Shown: positions 12,269 through 23,471 of the stretch, in pieces | Layout of the letters: each line of letters opens with the position of its first letter | Numbering within the stretch: position 1 is the first letter of the stretch | Source: Drosophila miranda | Taxonomy: Eukaryota > Arthropoda > Insecta > Diptera > Drosophilidae | DNA length: 64,000 bases | Reading direction: 5' to 3' | NCBI RefSeq assembly: GCF_003369915.1 | Contig: NC_046673.1 | Coordinates: forward strand, 10,338,001-10,402,000 | Notes under the pieces: generated by a model | Seen by the model: only the letters and a program-made list of their open reading frames with translations | Told to the model about the DNA's origin: nothing | Databases searched by the model: none | Program-made: the position numbers and the translations under genes

Positions 12269-14172
12269 CCCCCCCATTCAAACACAGCTTCGAAACGCGT
12301 AAGTGAATTAGTATACTACGAGAACAAGCAAATTTCAGACCGCCGTACCAGGCGAACAGAAATCAGCAGCAGGCAACTTTAGCGAGTGCTAAATTTTATG
12401 CTGCATACTTTTGGGGTTGCATCAAACGAAGTTACATTCTGCTAATTTCTGTTTGCCTGGTACCCAGATTTTAAATTTGAAGTCGGATTTACATACATAC
12501 ACATATTTAAAATTGTCTTTGGCTATATCCCGGCTATTTATGGGCCGATCTGGGCGCGGTATGTCTTTTCGTGATCGGGCGATTCCTGCCAATCGACTGC
12601 CATCGGAAAAAGGGACATCAATTTTTTCCCGATTTTCGCGAAAAATCATGTTGTTTACATCATTAAATTTGCTAAAAATCGGCCTCATTTTCGAAGTCGA
12701 GATTTTGATGCCGTTCGACGGTCTGGACCATCACGATCATGGGAGAGTGGGTCCTTCACAGATCTGGCCCTAGTTGTCTGAGATATAGTCTTCCGAAGAT
12801 TGGCATATCACTAAAATACTGGTTTCTTCTGTACGCTATATCTCTTCTATACTTCAGCCGATTGGGGCGCGGCATGTCTTCTCGTGATCGGGCGAGTCCT
12901 GCCAATCGACTGCCAGTGGTTAAACCACGGAAATTAATTCTACTAATAAAATTAATAATTACTCTTGTAGGTCCATTTTATCCTTCATCTGTATTCATCT
13001 TATTTCTTTTTCTCTAGTTAATATTTATTCGTTGACTTTATTTAACTCTTCCTTCCGTTTTAGCGGGTCGCCCCCTCCCGCGGACACCGTTATGCCCACC
13101 ATCGCTTATCAGGGGCTTCCCCCTTCTGGTCTTCCGGTTATTATGAGCGGGTGTGCGCTCGATGACGGACGTCCACTCTAGGTGCCTGACCGGGTGACAT
13201 CGCACGGGGCCACGATGCCGTCTGCCCCTCGGGAAATGACTCCTGTCGCGCGAGGCTGTGGTCCTTGGCCTGGGTAGGATAAATGCAGAACCGTATCCTT
13301 GCACTACAGAAGCGCACACCTTTCAAGATCCGAACCCTGAAGGCCATCTTCATCCTTCGACCTGGCCATCGACAACAAGGACTTTGACTATGGCGACCAA
13401 GGGAGAGGCTACGCGGGCTACTAGACTCTAGATAGATATCGTTGTTGTTAGATTTAAGGATATACCCGTCCTTTTTGTGGATAATAGATATACGTATGCT
13501 TAATGTTGTTTATTTATTTATACAAGGCTTAGTTTTGATGAATAAAACTATTGAAAAAACATCCTTGCTGTATCCTGTTTTGGGGAAACTATCCTGATTG
13601 CAAAAAGGCGTGGCACGCCCAAAGCGGTTTAAAAATACGGAGAAAATAAAATAGTTTCTATTGGGGAAAATGTCCTTGATCCTTGGGAAGGACTCCATCA
13701 AATCAGGGGCATTTTTTCGCTCACAGGAAGCTTTGGTACGTCCCGATCGGCCCACAAATAGCCCAGAAAACGAAATATGTATAGTTGGGGTTGTTGAAGT
13801 CCTTACCGAAGGATCGAGGACATTATTCTCATCACGGCGAGCCATGGCACGCCCCGATCAGGCCACAAATAACGAAGAAAACAAGATATATATGTCTTTA
13901 GGGGTTGTCCTTGATCCTTCAGAAGGACAGTAAACAAGATATGTATATCTGGGGAAAATATACTTGATCTTTGGTCCTTGAAAAGGAATGCATTAGATCT
14001 AGGAAGCTATTCCGTACACAGGAAGCCGTTGCCCGTCACGATCTGGCCACAAATATTGGAGAAAACAAGAAAATTGTCAATTGTTGTACAACAACTTTCA
14101 ATTTGCGACCGCGCAAATGGCCAAAAACGAGAATTTTCAAACTGGGATACCAGGCGAACAGAAATCAGCAGA
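12269..14172 (+). repeat. Left arm of a giant inverted repeat (foldback-type element)
   Basis: This arm is the reverse complement of 14503-16542. The outermost ~190 bases, beginning with seven Cs followed by ATTCAAACACAGCTTCG, match the other arm almost without change. Two open frames (13038-13319 and 13141-13353, minus) recur with identical protein in the other arm. The arm holds a GC-rich block (about 13020-13370), a middle AT-rich spacer and, at its inner end, tandem units of roughly 100-130 bp. The combination of ~2 kb terminal inverted repeats with internal tandem repeats and a tiny centre is typical of Foldback and Galileo (P-superfamily) elements. The family call is inference. Confidence 0.8.
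13660..14172 (+). repeat. Tandem ~110-130 bp units at the inner end of the left arm
   Basis: Each unit repeats the same order of landmarks. These are a GATCGGCCCACAAATA-like motif, GAAAACAAGATATATAT, GGGG, a palindromic-looking TCCTTGATCCTTCAGAAGGA, and a CATTTTTCCGnTCACAGGAAGC ending. About three to four partly degenerate units are visible. The right arm carries a different arrangement, with an extra unit near 14700-14870, so the arms are not equal in unit number. Confidence 0.6.
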
Positions 14173-14502
14173 AGGTCGCTGTTTTTTTTTAAATTTTTTA
14201 ATTTTTTTTCATGTGGAAAATTTGTATTTTATTGTAAACAAGTTTACTGCTACCTTTCGTGGCAACTTAATCTAGTTTTACATTTAAGGGGAAAAACAAT
14301 TGATCACAGGAGATACATACTTAAACTTAATGTTACATATATGGAGTAGGTACATACATTATTTACAATATTTACAAAAAGTTAATGAGATGTTATAGGA
14401 GGGATCTAGTAGGGAGATCCAGTGGATAAATTTTTTTATTTGGTTTTTCACTTCCGTTTTGCAAACCCCAAAAGTATGCCACATTTTTTTGTAATCGCTA
14501 AA
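14173..14502. other. Central loop of the inverted repeat
   Basis: About 330 bases separate the arms. The loop is AT-rich and contains no coding frame. Its right edge (about 14463-14502) is a further copy of the module found near both outer ends (CCCCAAAAGTATGC, then TCGCTAAAGTTGC). There is no transposase, so the element would be non-autonomous. Confidence 0.6.
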
Positions 14503-16542
14503 GTTGCTTGCTGCTGATTTCTGTTCGCCTGGTATTCCAGATCTGAAATTCTCGTTTTGTGGCCCTTTGAGCGGTCGTATGTGGAGAGTTGTTGTACAAC
14601 AACAACAATTTGTTGTACAACAATTAACAAAACCAACTTTTGTTGTTTTCTCCGTTATCTGTTGGCTTATCTGGGCGTGTGACGGCTTCCTGTGACCGGA
14701 AAAATGTCCCTGCTTTGATGGAGTCCTTATAAAGGACGAAGGATCAAGGATATCTTCCCCAGATATACATATCTTGTTTTCTCCTTTATGTGCGGCCCGA
14801 TCGGGACCTGCGACGGCTACCTGAGATCGGAAAAATGTCCCTGATTTAGTACAGGCCTTCTGAAGGATCAAGGATCAAGGACACCCCCTACAGATATGTA
14901 TATCTTGTTTTCTTCGTTATTTGTGGACTGATCGGGGCGTGCCATGGATCGCAGTGATGAGAATAATGTCCTCGATCCTTCGGTAAGGACTTCAACAACC
15001 CCAACTATACATATTTCGTTTTCTGGGCTATTTGTGGGCCGATCGGGACGTACCAAAGCTTCCTGTGAGCGAAAAAATGCCCCTGATTTGATGGAGTCCT
15101 TCCCAAGGATCAAGGACATTTTCCCCAATAAAAACTATTTTATTTTCTCCGTATTTTTAAACCGCTTTGGGCGTGCCACGCCTTTTTGCAATCAGGATAG
15201 TTGCCCCCAAAACAGGATACAGCAAGGATGTTTTTTCAATAGTTTTATTCATCAAAACTAAGCCTTGTATAAATAAATAAACAACATTAAGCATACGTAT
15301 ATCTATTATCCACAAAAAGGACGGGTATATCCTTAAATCTAACAACGATATCTATCTAGAGTCTAGTAGCCCGCGTAGCCTCTCCCTTGGTCGCCATAGT
15401 CAAAGTCCTTGTTGTCGATGGCCAGGTCGAAGGATGAAGATGGCCTTCAGGGTTCGGATCTTGAAAGGTGTGCGCTTCTGTAGTGCAAGGATACGGTTCT
15501 GCATTTATCCTACCCAGGCCAAGGACCACAGCCTCGCGCGACAGGAGTCATTTCCCGAGGGGCAGACGGCATCGTGGCCCCGTGCGATGTCACCCGGTCA
15601 GGCACCTAGAGTGGACGTCCGTCATCGAGCGCACACCCGCTCATAATAACCGGAAGACCAGAAGGGGGAAGCCCCTGATAAGCGATGGTGGGCATAACGG
15701 TGTCCGCGGGAGGGGGCGACCCGCTAAAACGGAAGGAAGAGTTAAATAAAGTCAACGAATAAATATTAACTAGAGAAAAAGAAATAAGATGAATACAGAT
15801 GAAGGATAAAATGGACCTACAAGAGTAATTATTAATTTTATTATTATAATTATTTTCCGTGGTTTAACCACTGGCAGTCGATTGGCAGGACTTGCCCGAT
15901 CACGAGAAGACATGCCGCGCCCCAATCGGCTGAAGTATAGAAGAGATATAGCGTACAGAAGAAACCAGTATTTTAGTGATATGCCAATCTTCGGAAGACT
16001 ATATCTCAGACAACTAGGGCCAGATCTGTGAAGGACTCACTCTCCCAGGATCGTGATGGTCCAGACCGTCGAACGGCATAAAAATCTCGAGTTCGAAAAT
16101 GAGGCCGATTTTCGGAAAATTTTATTAATTAATTAATTTAATTAATTAATTTAATTACATCATGATTTTTCGCGAAAATCGTGAAAAAATTGATTTCCTT
16201 TTTTCCGATGGCAGTCGATTGGCAGGAATCGCCCGATCACGAAAAGACATACCGCGCCCAGATCGGCCCATAAATAGCCGGGATATAGCCAAAGACAATT
16301 TTAAATATGTGTATGTATGTAAATCCGACTTCAAATTTCAAATCTGGGTACCAGGCAAACAGAAATTAGCAGAATGTAACTTCGTTTGATGCAACCCCAA
16401 AAGTATGCAGCATAAAATTTAGCACTCGCTAAAGTTGCCTGCTGCTGATTTCTGTTCGCCTGGTACGGCGGTCTGAAATTTGCTTGTTCTCGTAGTATAC
16501 TAATTCACTTACGCGTTTCGAAGCTGTGTTTGAATGGGGGGG
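14503..16542 (-). repeat. Right arm of the giant inverted repeat
   Basis: This is the reverse complement of the left arm, ending in TTGAATGGGGGGG at 16542. Differences from the left arm include an additional tandem unit at about 14700-14870 and an AT-rich (TTAATTAA)n patch at about 16120-16160 that replaces a short piece of the left arm near 12655. Otherwise the match is close to perfect over long runs, implying recent origin or gene conversion between arms. Confidence 0.8.
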
Positions 16543-16544
16543 CT

Positions 16545-16880
16545 GAGAAGCTACGAAAGGACGAGAAGCTATGGCGGAATCACCAACGAAGGAGGTATCG
16601 ACTGCGAATGGACTAAAAAGACCTGGTCGCCCAGATCAAAGGCCACAGGCCCGTGCGCAGGAGTCGGCGGGCAGTTTGCGATATCAGCCGGTCAGGCGCC
16701 TAGGGTGGACAGCCGCCATCGAGCGCACACTCGCTCACATGAACCGGAAGACCAGACGTGTGAAGCTGCTGGTATACGATGGTGGCCATATCGGTGTCTG
16801 CGGGAACGCAGGGGGTATTCCTGGCCACCAGGAGCCACCAGCTAAAATTAAGATTGAAATAAAGTCAATGAGTAAATATT
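16545..16880 (+). repeat. Diverged third copy of the GC-rich arm module
   Basis: Immediately outside the right arm, 16640-16870 aligns with 15540-15770 inside the arm, from CGGTCAGGCRCCTAGRGTGGAC through ATCGAGCGCACACYCGCTCA and AACCGGAAGACCAGA. Both copies end with AATAAAGTCAAYGARTAAATATTA, containing a poly-A signal. Their reading frames keep similar residues (IERTxAHxNRKTRR), which could mean an old coding 3' end or simply a structured repeat. Confidence 0.6.
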
Positions 16881-17129
16881 ATCTTAATAACCAAGGAAAA
16901 CTAACCCGGTCAAAGCCGATGAGGTAAAGCATGGTATAGCAGGGAATACGTTGTCGGTAATGTATGCACCTGCGAAGCACAAGCGTGGTTCGTTGTAAAT
17001 AGCTCGATGCACGCGATCGTGGATGCAGTATCGATCTGGCTACACCCAAACAGGTAGGGCCGCAGGACGCCCGGTTCAAAAAGGGGGCGCCAAATGAAAT
17101 TGAAATTTAAAATTGTCGTATCTCCACTT

Positions 17130-17360
17130 GTAACAGAGTAATTTTAAAGGAGTCTGGATACTCCAGCTCTTATAGTCTCTGAGATCTAGGTGCTCATCGG
17201 GACGCACAGACGGACATGGCTATAACGACTCGGCTATTGATGCTGATCAACAATATATACAATTTTTGGGGTCGAAAACGCTTCCTTCTGGGTGTTACAC
17301 ACTACCACATTCCCCTTAATTCTAATATACCCCTATATTCTTGTGAGAATCGGGTATATA
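17130..17360 (-). mobile_element. DINE-1/INE-1-like repeat copy, reverse orientation
   Basis: Sequence includes GAGATCTAGGTGCTCATCGGGACG, GACGGACATGGCTATAACGACTCGGCTATTGATGCTGATCA and GGGGTCGAAAACGCTTCCTTCTGGGTGTTACACAC (in separated runs), and closes with GAGAATCGGGTATA. This is the reverse complement of the landmarks in the 4.45 kb copy. Confidence 0.7.
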
Positions 17361-17489
17361 AATGGTCTATTAAATATTCTTCAACAGATTAGAGAGAAAA
17401 TATACATCTCTGGTAATACATTGGCACCTTGTAAAAGGATTTGATCTATTTGATTTCTGTCTCCTTTCTATCCGCCTTGTTTGACGCCT

Positions 17490-17840
17490 AGTTCTTAAAG
17501 CCCATAAGAGCTAGAGCAACCAAATGTGGTCTACAGACTCCTGTGATATCACACTGAATCAAGTTCGTTTTAAAAATGTTCGACGCTGCCTTCCGCACCA
17601 CAAAGGACGAAAATCTGTGGAATCTACAATTTTGAAGACACGAGAAAAGAAAAAATGCAGAATCGTAGAGAATGACTATAACTAACCGATGGCAGTCTGG
17701 ATCAGATCGGATCAATATTTTGGTCAGAAGGAACAAATACAACCCCCAGCCACGCGCTTACTCACACTTTTCCTCGTGCAGTACGCGCGCTCTGGCAGAG
17801 GGGAGCGAGATAGCAACGCACATACTGACTGACTACCGGT
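17490..17840 (+). mobile_element. DINE-1/INE-1-like repeat copy, forward orientation
   Basis: It carries CCCATAAGAGCTAGAGCAACCAAATG, CTCCTGTGATATCACACTGAATCAAG, GACGAAAATCTGTGGAATC and TCTGGATCAGATCGGATCAATATT in the family order, ending with GTGCAGTACGCGCGCTCTGGCAGAG. Together with the copy at 17.13-17.36 kb it forms a head-to-head pair. Confidence 0.7.
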
Positions 17841-18429
17841 ACCGGATATTCAGCGGCAGCTTAAATGCTGAATGAGCTGTTCAGCCTCGCTCCGATAAAT
17901 TTGCTGCAATGTCAGATGATCCAACGGCCAATGCGGTGAGACACTTTTTGCCAGTTCGAACTGGTGCACCAAAAAAAGTTTATAACTGCTCGATACACTT
18001 GCTGGCGTTGTCGAACATTTTCTCTGTCTCCGTTTCAATTTTCTTGTTGATCGTGCCTCTTGCGATTGAGATTCACGGAATTGCAACATGCTCACACGCA
18101 GATTTTCGTTATCTTGTTGGATTTCTTCGTCTGTCCTTCCTCCTCTATGCATTATTCATTCAGCGGTCAAAAGGTAACTGTAACTCACACACAGATTGAC
18201 CAAATTGCTGTTCTTACTGATGAAAATACTGATTGAAATCCTTACAAATTATAGCTATAACTATAACTAATTCCAGGTGGACAACTAGTAGTCAGTTGCT
18301 GGCGTTCCACTGGTAACTAGGACGTAGCCAGCTGCTGAGCAACTAGCTACTGGTAATCGAAGGGTAGTCCGCTGAAACACATTGTCGGTAATCGATCTGG
18401 AACTGGTGGGGGGCGGTACCGGTGCCGAG

Positions 18430-18640
18430 CATGTTGTCTAGTCTACATATGCGTGCTGGTCACTGTTTTAAAGCCAACAAAGTTATATAGAGCCCCGATA
18501 TTGTGCACAATTTGCACAATTGTGCACAATGTACTTTATATAAGTACTGAATTTCAGTTACGGATACGGTCAGGTGTGCGTCAGTTTTCCTCGACTTAAA
18601 GAAAAGAAATAAAGAGTATCATAGCAAGGTTTGTATTACA
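18430..18640 (+). promoter_or_regulatory. Palindrome-rich TATA promoter, possibly a solo LTR
   Basis: Two perfect 12-bp palindromes ATTGTGCACAAT lie at 18500-18511 and 18519-18530, directly upstream of TATATAAG at 18537-18544. The TATA box itself sits inside a stem of GTACTT and AAGTAC. TCAGTT initiator-like sequences follow at 18554 and 18581, and AAATAAAG near 18606 could be a poly-A signal. This compact order of TATA, initiator and poly-A signal resembles an LTR, but no clear terminal dinucleotides with a target-site duplication were found. Confidence 0.4.
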
Positions 18641-18649
18641 TAAAAAGTC

Positions 18650-19251
18650 ATTAAAAATTAAGGTTTAGATTTGCGTATATTTAATTACGACTTTATATAT
18701 ACAAACACAATGCGCATGTTAAAAATAGTAAAAATAAATGTATTTAAAAAGAAACAAGCAGTAGTTGTTCACATTATGGTATGGTATGGTATACCTACAT
18801 ACGAGTATGTTCACGATGCAGGAAGAGATATGCGACACCCGCATATCTTTCCGCCAGCACGCAGTTGTTCTATATTGTTGCTAAAACACTTGCTGTCTGT
18901 GAGTCGGGTGTGTGAATTGATGTGTTCAGGTGCTACCGATCGGCTAGGCGTGACTACATACATACATACATATAAATGGAGCGCGATCTCACCTTGTCGC
19001 AGCTCGCCCCACCACTGAATTTCTACATTAGATCTATTTCATGTTCGCTCAGAAGTTGGTTTCGATTAGCTCACGCTTTTTAGAGGTTTGTATTTCGTTA
19101 ATATTGATTTTTTATTGTAGTTGCTGTTTTTTATAGAGTTCAGCTCATTTCTGTTTGAAGGGTTTTCTTTAGTTACTTGTGTTGCAATTTCTGGTGTTGG
19201 TGTTGATGCTGTGGTTGTGGTTTTTTTTGTAATGTAGCAGTCTTGTTTGTC
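18650..19251. other. Intergenic DNA and probable Nat1 3' UTR
   Basis: No coding frame of convincing composition is present. TACATACATACATA repeats occur near 18955-18970. The last few hundred bases before 19252 are T-rich on the plus strand, as expected for the 3' UTR of the minus-strand Nat1 gene. Confidence 0.4.
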
Positions 19252-22200
19252 TTAAGACGCTGTCACTGCAGTGGCCGAAACGGAGATCGCTTCACTGGAA
19301 TCGACATGATTCAATTGGAGCTGTTCCTCTTCAGCGCGTAACTTGGCTGCCTCTTTCTCTTGTAGCTGCGCCTCTAGTTCCTCTATATTGCGAAAGATGC
19401 GAGCGTACTGGAAACGTTGTTGACACGCTTGCTGATATGCAGCGGTCTCCTCCTCACACTCCCCAAACACATCCCCGTCCCGCAGCGCGGTGTAGACTTT
19501 GATGGCCTCCTGTGGAATTGCAAAAATTAGTGCCATTAGTATCACCACGTTTTTGGGTTAGGTGCCACCGAATATTACCTCTAAGCGCAGCTTGTTCGGA
19601 TTGAAGTTGGTGACCAGCTTGATAGCGGTATCCTTTTTACTAGGATCTAGCTCGAAGAGACTACGAGCCCCCTCGTACAAGTGCAGTATGGATGCGTTGT
19701 GCTTGGCAATGAATTCATCGTTGAGCTGCTGGAGCGTCTTGCTGCCTATCAGTTCTTTGGTAGCCTTGTCAAGCACCTGCTGGACGTGTTCGTTGAACCG
19801 CTGTTGTTTAAGAGCGCTGGACAGCGACTTCATGAAGCGAATAATGCAGCTGTGGACCTCAGGGTGCGCTGAATTGACGGCACGGGCACGCTGTATCGAC
19901 TGAAGCATCAATAACGGCTTATTTTTACGATAGTACACCTCGAAGGCCAGTAAATGCGTCTCAATGCGTTCTTTGGCTAGCTGCTGCAACGGCTTTAGGA
20001 AGTCAATGGCCCTTTCTAAGGGTTCGTCCGTCCGCTCCAACTTCTCTGCCACGAGCTCGTCCAGTTGCGGCGCATCAGGGTCGGTTTCCTGGCTAGCCTG
20101 CTGCTTGGACTTCTGGTGTTGCTCGCGCTTCACTTGTGCTTGCGCGGCCTGCGCGCTTTCAAGCTCGGCTTTCTTTTTTGCTTTGCGCTGTTTGCTGCGC
20201 AGCTTCTTCAACTCAGACGGAGGAAGGTTTTCTGTTGCAGAGCAGAGAAACATGTTATTCAAAAATCACTACCTGGCATTATAACTTGAACAGTGTTAAC
20301 ATACCAATGCCAATCTCTTCAATAGCCGCTTCCGACTTGAGAGGTTTATCATATAAATGTAGGTACACCTCAATGGCGCACTTTGAAGCCTTGAAGTAGA
20401 ACGGATGCTGGCGCAGGACATCCTCCAGCCGCAACAGGCCCACGTATGCCCGAAGCGTCATCTTGCGCATGCAGTATGTATGAAAGTCAAACTGGTCCTC
20501 GACTATCTCGGCAAAGTGACGCTCTACTTCGTGGCACTTCTTCAAGGACTCGCCCCAGCGACCCATGCGCTGGTAAGCTAACGCACACTCCGTTTGGAAC
20601 CACATGCACTGCATCTCATTCAGATTATCCATTGCAGAGACACCCTCTCGAGTGAATTTCGCACAAATTTCCTCCGCCTCCTGCACCAGGTTAGCGCGCA
20701 GCATGTACTTGGCGCATTTTGAATTGATGTAGCTAATTAAAATAAAATGAAATGATAAATAACATTATCAAGGAGGATAGTTATATGAGTATGTAAATAT
20801 TATAAGAGAGCAATCAATTTCTCGGTACAAACTGCAAGCAAATCGCTTTTTTCAGTATCGCATTTCACTTGGAATTTGTCTATGATTGTGATTGAGATTC
20901 CTACCGATCGGCTGTATCCATACTCTGAGCCTCCTCCAGCCAGACGTAGGCTTCAACGGCATCGCCGGCATGCTTGAAAATACGTCCCTTAGTTATAAGA
21001 AGTTCGATCAAAGTAGGCGTGTGGTCGATGGCGACATTAATGTAGTCCAGAGCGCGATCTGTGTCCCGCATGTAGTCATAGTGCTGCGCCAGAAACAGAG
21101 CCGTCCATACAAGCGCAGAGGCCGGCTCAACGGCCGCCCCAGCATCGGCGTCCTCGCGAGAGAAGTGGCCAGAGCGTGTCAGATTCTCAAAGTAGTCCAG
21201 CGTGAGCTTCTCAATAACAGTCGCTTTCTCTGACTCCTGGTGCAGGGTGCGCACGTTAACGAAAAGCGGTGGAATGCCCTTTCGGAGGCCGCGACGCAAG
21301 TACTCGTCAGCTACCGTACGGAACTCCGAGCCACTGGCAACGTTCAACGGCAAACGGCGGGGGCAGAGCGCGCGTGGATACTTCTCCTGGAACTCACGGT
21401 AAACGGCCACCACAGCGCTAGACTCTGAAACCTGCCGAGCGGACAGGTACTGTTCGTAGTAGAGGACATTTTCGGGATTGCGACGAATCAACGATTCAAA
21501 GATGGGCACCGCCAAATCATGCTGCCGTAGCTTAATGTATAAATCGCCCATTGTCTCGCGCACGGCCAACTTATCCACAATCTGTGCGTTGTACTTGTTC
21601 AAATGGTCGAGGGCCTGCTCCAGGCGCGATGATTCGATGAGTATCTGGTTCTGGTAAAGAAGCAGCTCTGAATGGCGATAGTCGTGCGCCTCCTGCCAGT
21701 GGAGTGAGATGGAAAAGATGGAAATTGGGAAACAGATTATAAGAATGGAATTAAGAGGTTGCTTTCTGCTACATACAATCGATGTCTGGGACTGGCTAAA
21801 CGTTTCCAGTATGTTGTTGGCCATTTCGTAGTCTCTTAGTAGATGATAGCTCATGGCAAACCCAATCCAGGATGCGTGTTGAGAAGGCCGCAACGTGAAC
21901 AGATGATGACGGGTCTCCTTGTACCCCTCCAGATCGCGCATTTGTATCTGAAGCAGCGACAGATCCTTCAGAATCTGCAGATTGTCCTTTTCCCACTTAA
22001 GGGCATTGCGGTAGCACTTAATGGCCTCGTCATATTTCTTATCACTCCTCTGGAGAAGGCCATAGACATGCCAGCAGACATGAGAGCGTAGATCATTGCG
22101 CAGACCCAAACGCACATACTTGTATGCCTCTTCACGTCTCCCCAGTCCGTTCAGAGTGAGACCTTTCATCGCCAGTGTCTCCCCGTGTTCCATGTACTTG

Positions 22201-22671
22201 GGGTTGGATAGTATCTGCTTTGCCAGCTTGAGGCCATTTTTGTACTGCTTTAGCTCGTAGCATTTCTGAGTAGAGGAGTAGAGAAAAAAAGGCAAATAGT
22301 AGAGCCGCAGCATTGGTTCACTAGTCAATAACATTTTATACATCCCGCCCAACGAAAAAGTTTGAGGTTATGCGACCGACGAAAACCCCAAACAACCTAA
22401 CTTAGTTTAATATAAGTTGCGGATTCAAGAGTTCGCACTTCCAAGTTGGGAATGTAGCTGGTTGGGTTTCAGCTTGGGCTATTTCTGCAGCAGTGCCTAA
22501 AATAGGCACGCCATAAAAAAAGCACATGGATGTTGACGGCGAGCGCTGCAGTCGGAAGCCGGCAAGGAATTTTTCCACTAGCAAGTGGGCGGAAAAAATA
22601 TTTATACAACTTACTAGTAGCTTTCGGAAAAGCGCACCCTCCTTGGGCGGCAGTGGATCACTGGAAGGCAT
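19252..22671 (-). CDS. Nat1: Nat1/Naa15: auxiliary subunit of the NatA N-terminal acetyltransferase
   Basis: Naa15 is the ribosome-anchored scaffold of the NatA complex. It holds the catalytic subunit Naa10 and acetylates nascent N termini co-translationally. Six exons join in phase on the minus strand: 22671-22615, 22265-21777, 21692-20905, 20732-20305, 20231-19579 and 19509-19252, giving 890 aa, the normal family length. The N terminus [19 protein letters not shown], spliced to [20 protein letters not shown], is near-identical to the animal consensus. TPR motifs fill most of the protein, e.g. [20 protein letters not shown] near residue 75 and the stretch through [17 protein letters not shown] Lys-rich segment ([15 protein letters not shown]) near residue 580 is the usual basic region. 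The family is certain and the exon ends are well supported by consensus splice sites. Confidence 0.93.
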
Positions 22672-23396
22672 CTCTGCAATGCTTCTTCTTCAGCTACTGA
22701 CGGTTGTCTTGCCTTTACACCGAACTGAGCTGCGTGAGCTTTGTTGTTGGCAATGAAAATGCTTGGACGCGGCTGCCGACTGCGAGTTTTGCGGGAGCTG
22801 CGTGAAAGAAATGAACGAATCGGTTAATAATGTCAAAAATTTTCACACACCAAAAATAAGCACACACCGCGAAAAAAAAAACGTTTGCTAGCACGAGCAA
22901 ATTTTCTAACTTGACGGTGAGACAGCAACACACCAGGAACTAGAACAATACACATGCACGCGACGTGGGCGCGTTTCCCCGTGAATGACAATGAACAAGG
23001 TGACGGTGATTCGACTTCGCATGAATCTCGGAATTATCAATTAACTTTGAGCTACAGCGGCTCAAATCTTAAACATCACGCTACCTTAAGAAAACAAACC
23101 AGCTTTACGGCATCTATCCCTTTTATTAAGAAAATATAACGCAATAAACTATGGGGGTGAAGTTAAAAGAAGAAGAAATAGCCGCAAAACTTGTTATGTA
23201 AAACGTTGGGTTATTAATTAAAATTAGCCTATATCATGAATTTCATGAAACCGGCAAACAAAATATATGACTTAAAATATACCCGCTTCCTCTTTGCTCA
23301 CATTGAATTCGAAACAAAAACACAATTAAACACAAAAAATTTCAGCAGCAATGAGCCATTCACCATAGGAATCGGCATCAGCTGTCGTCATCCGCA

Positions 23397-23426
23397 TATC
23401 GATAACTTAGCTGAAAAATATCGATG
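23397..23426. promoter_or_regulatory. DRE-type core promoter elements of mRpS14
   Basis: TATCGATA at 23397-23404 is a perfect DNA-replication-related element bound by DREF. A second ATATCGATG lies at 23418-23426. Both are 45-75 bp upstream of the mRpS14 start codon. DREs are known to be common at Drosophila housekeeping promoters. Confidence 0.6.
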
Positions 23427-23471
23427 TGACCTAAGCCTTGCGTGAAGGAACCAGAAATTAACAGCAGCAGC

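Noticed and set aside
17850-18152. 100-codon minus-strand frame with a coiled-coil look (EEIQQDNENLRVSML)
   Set aside because: No promoter, splice partner or remembered family; flanked by DINE-1 copies. Too weak to call a gene.
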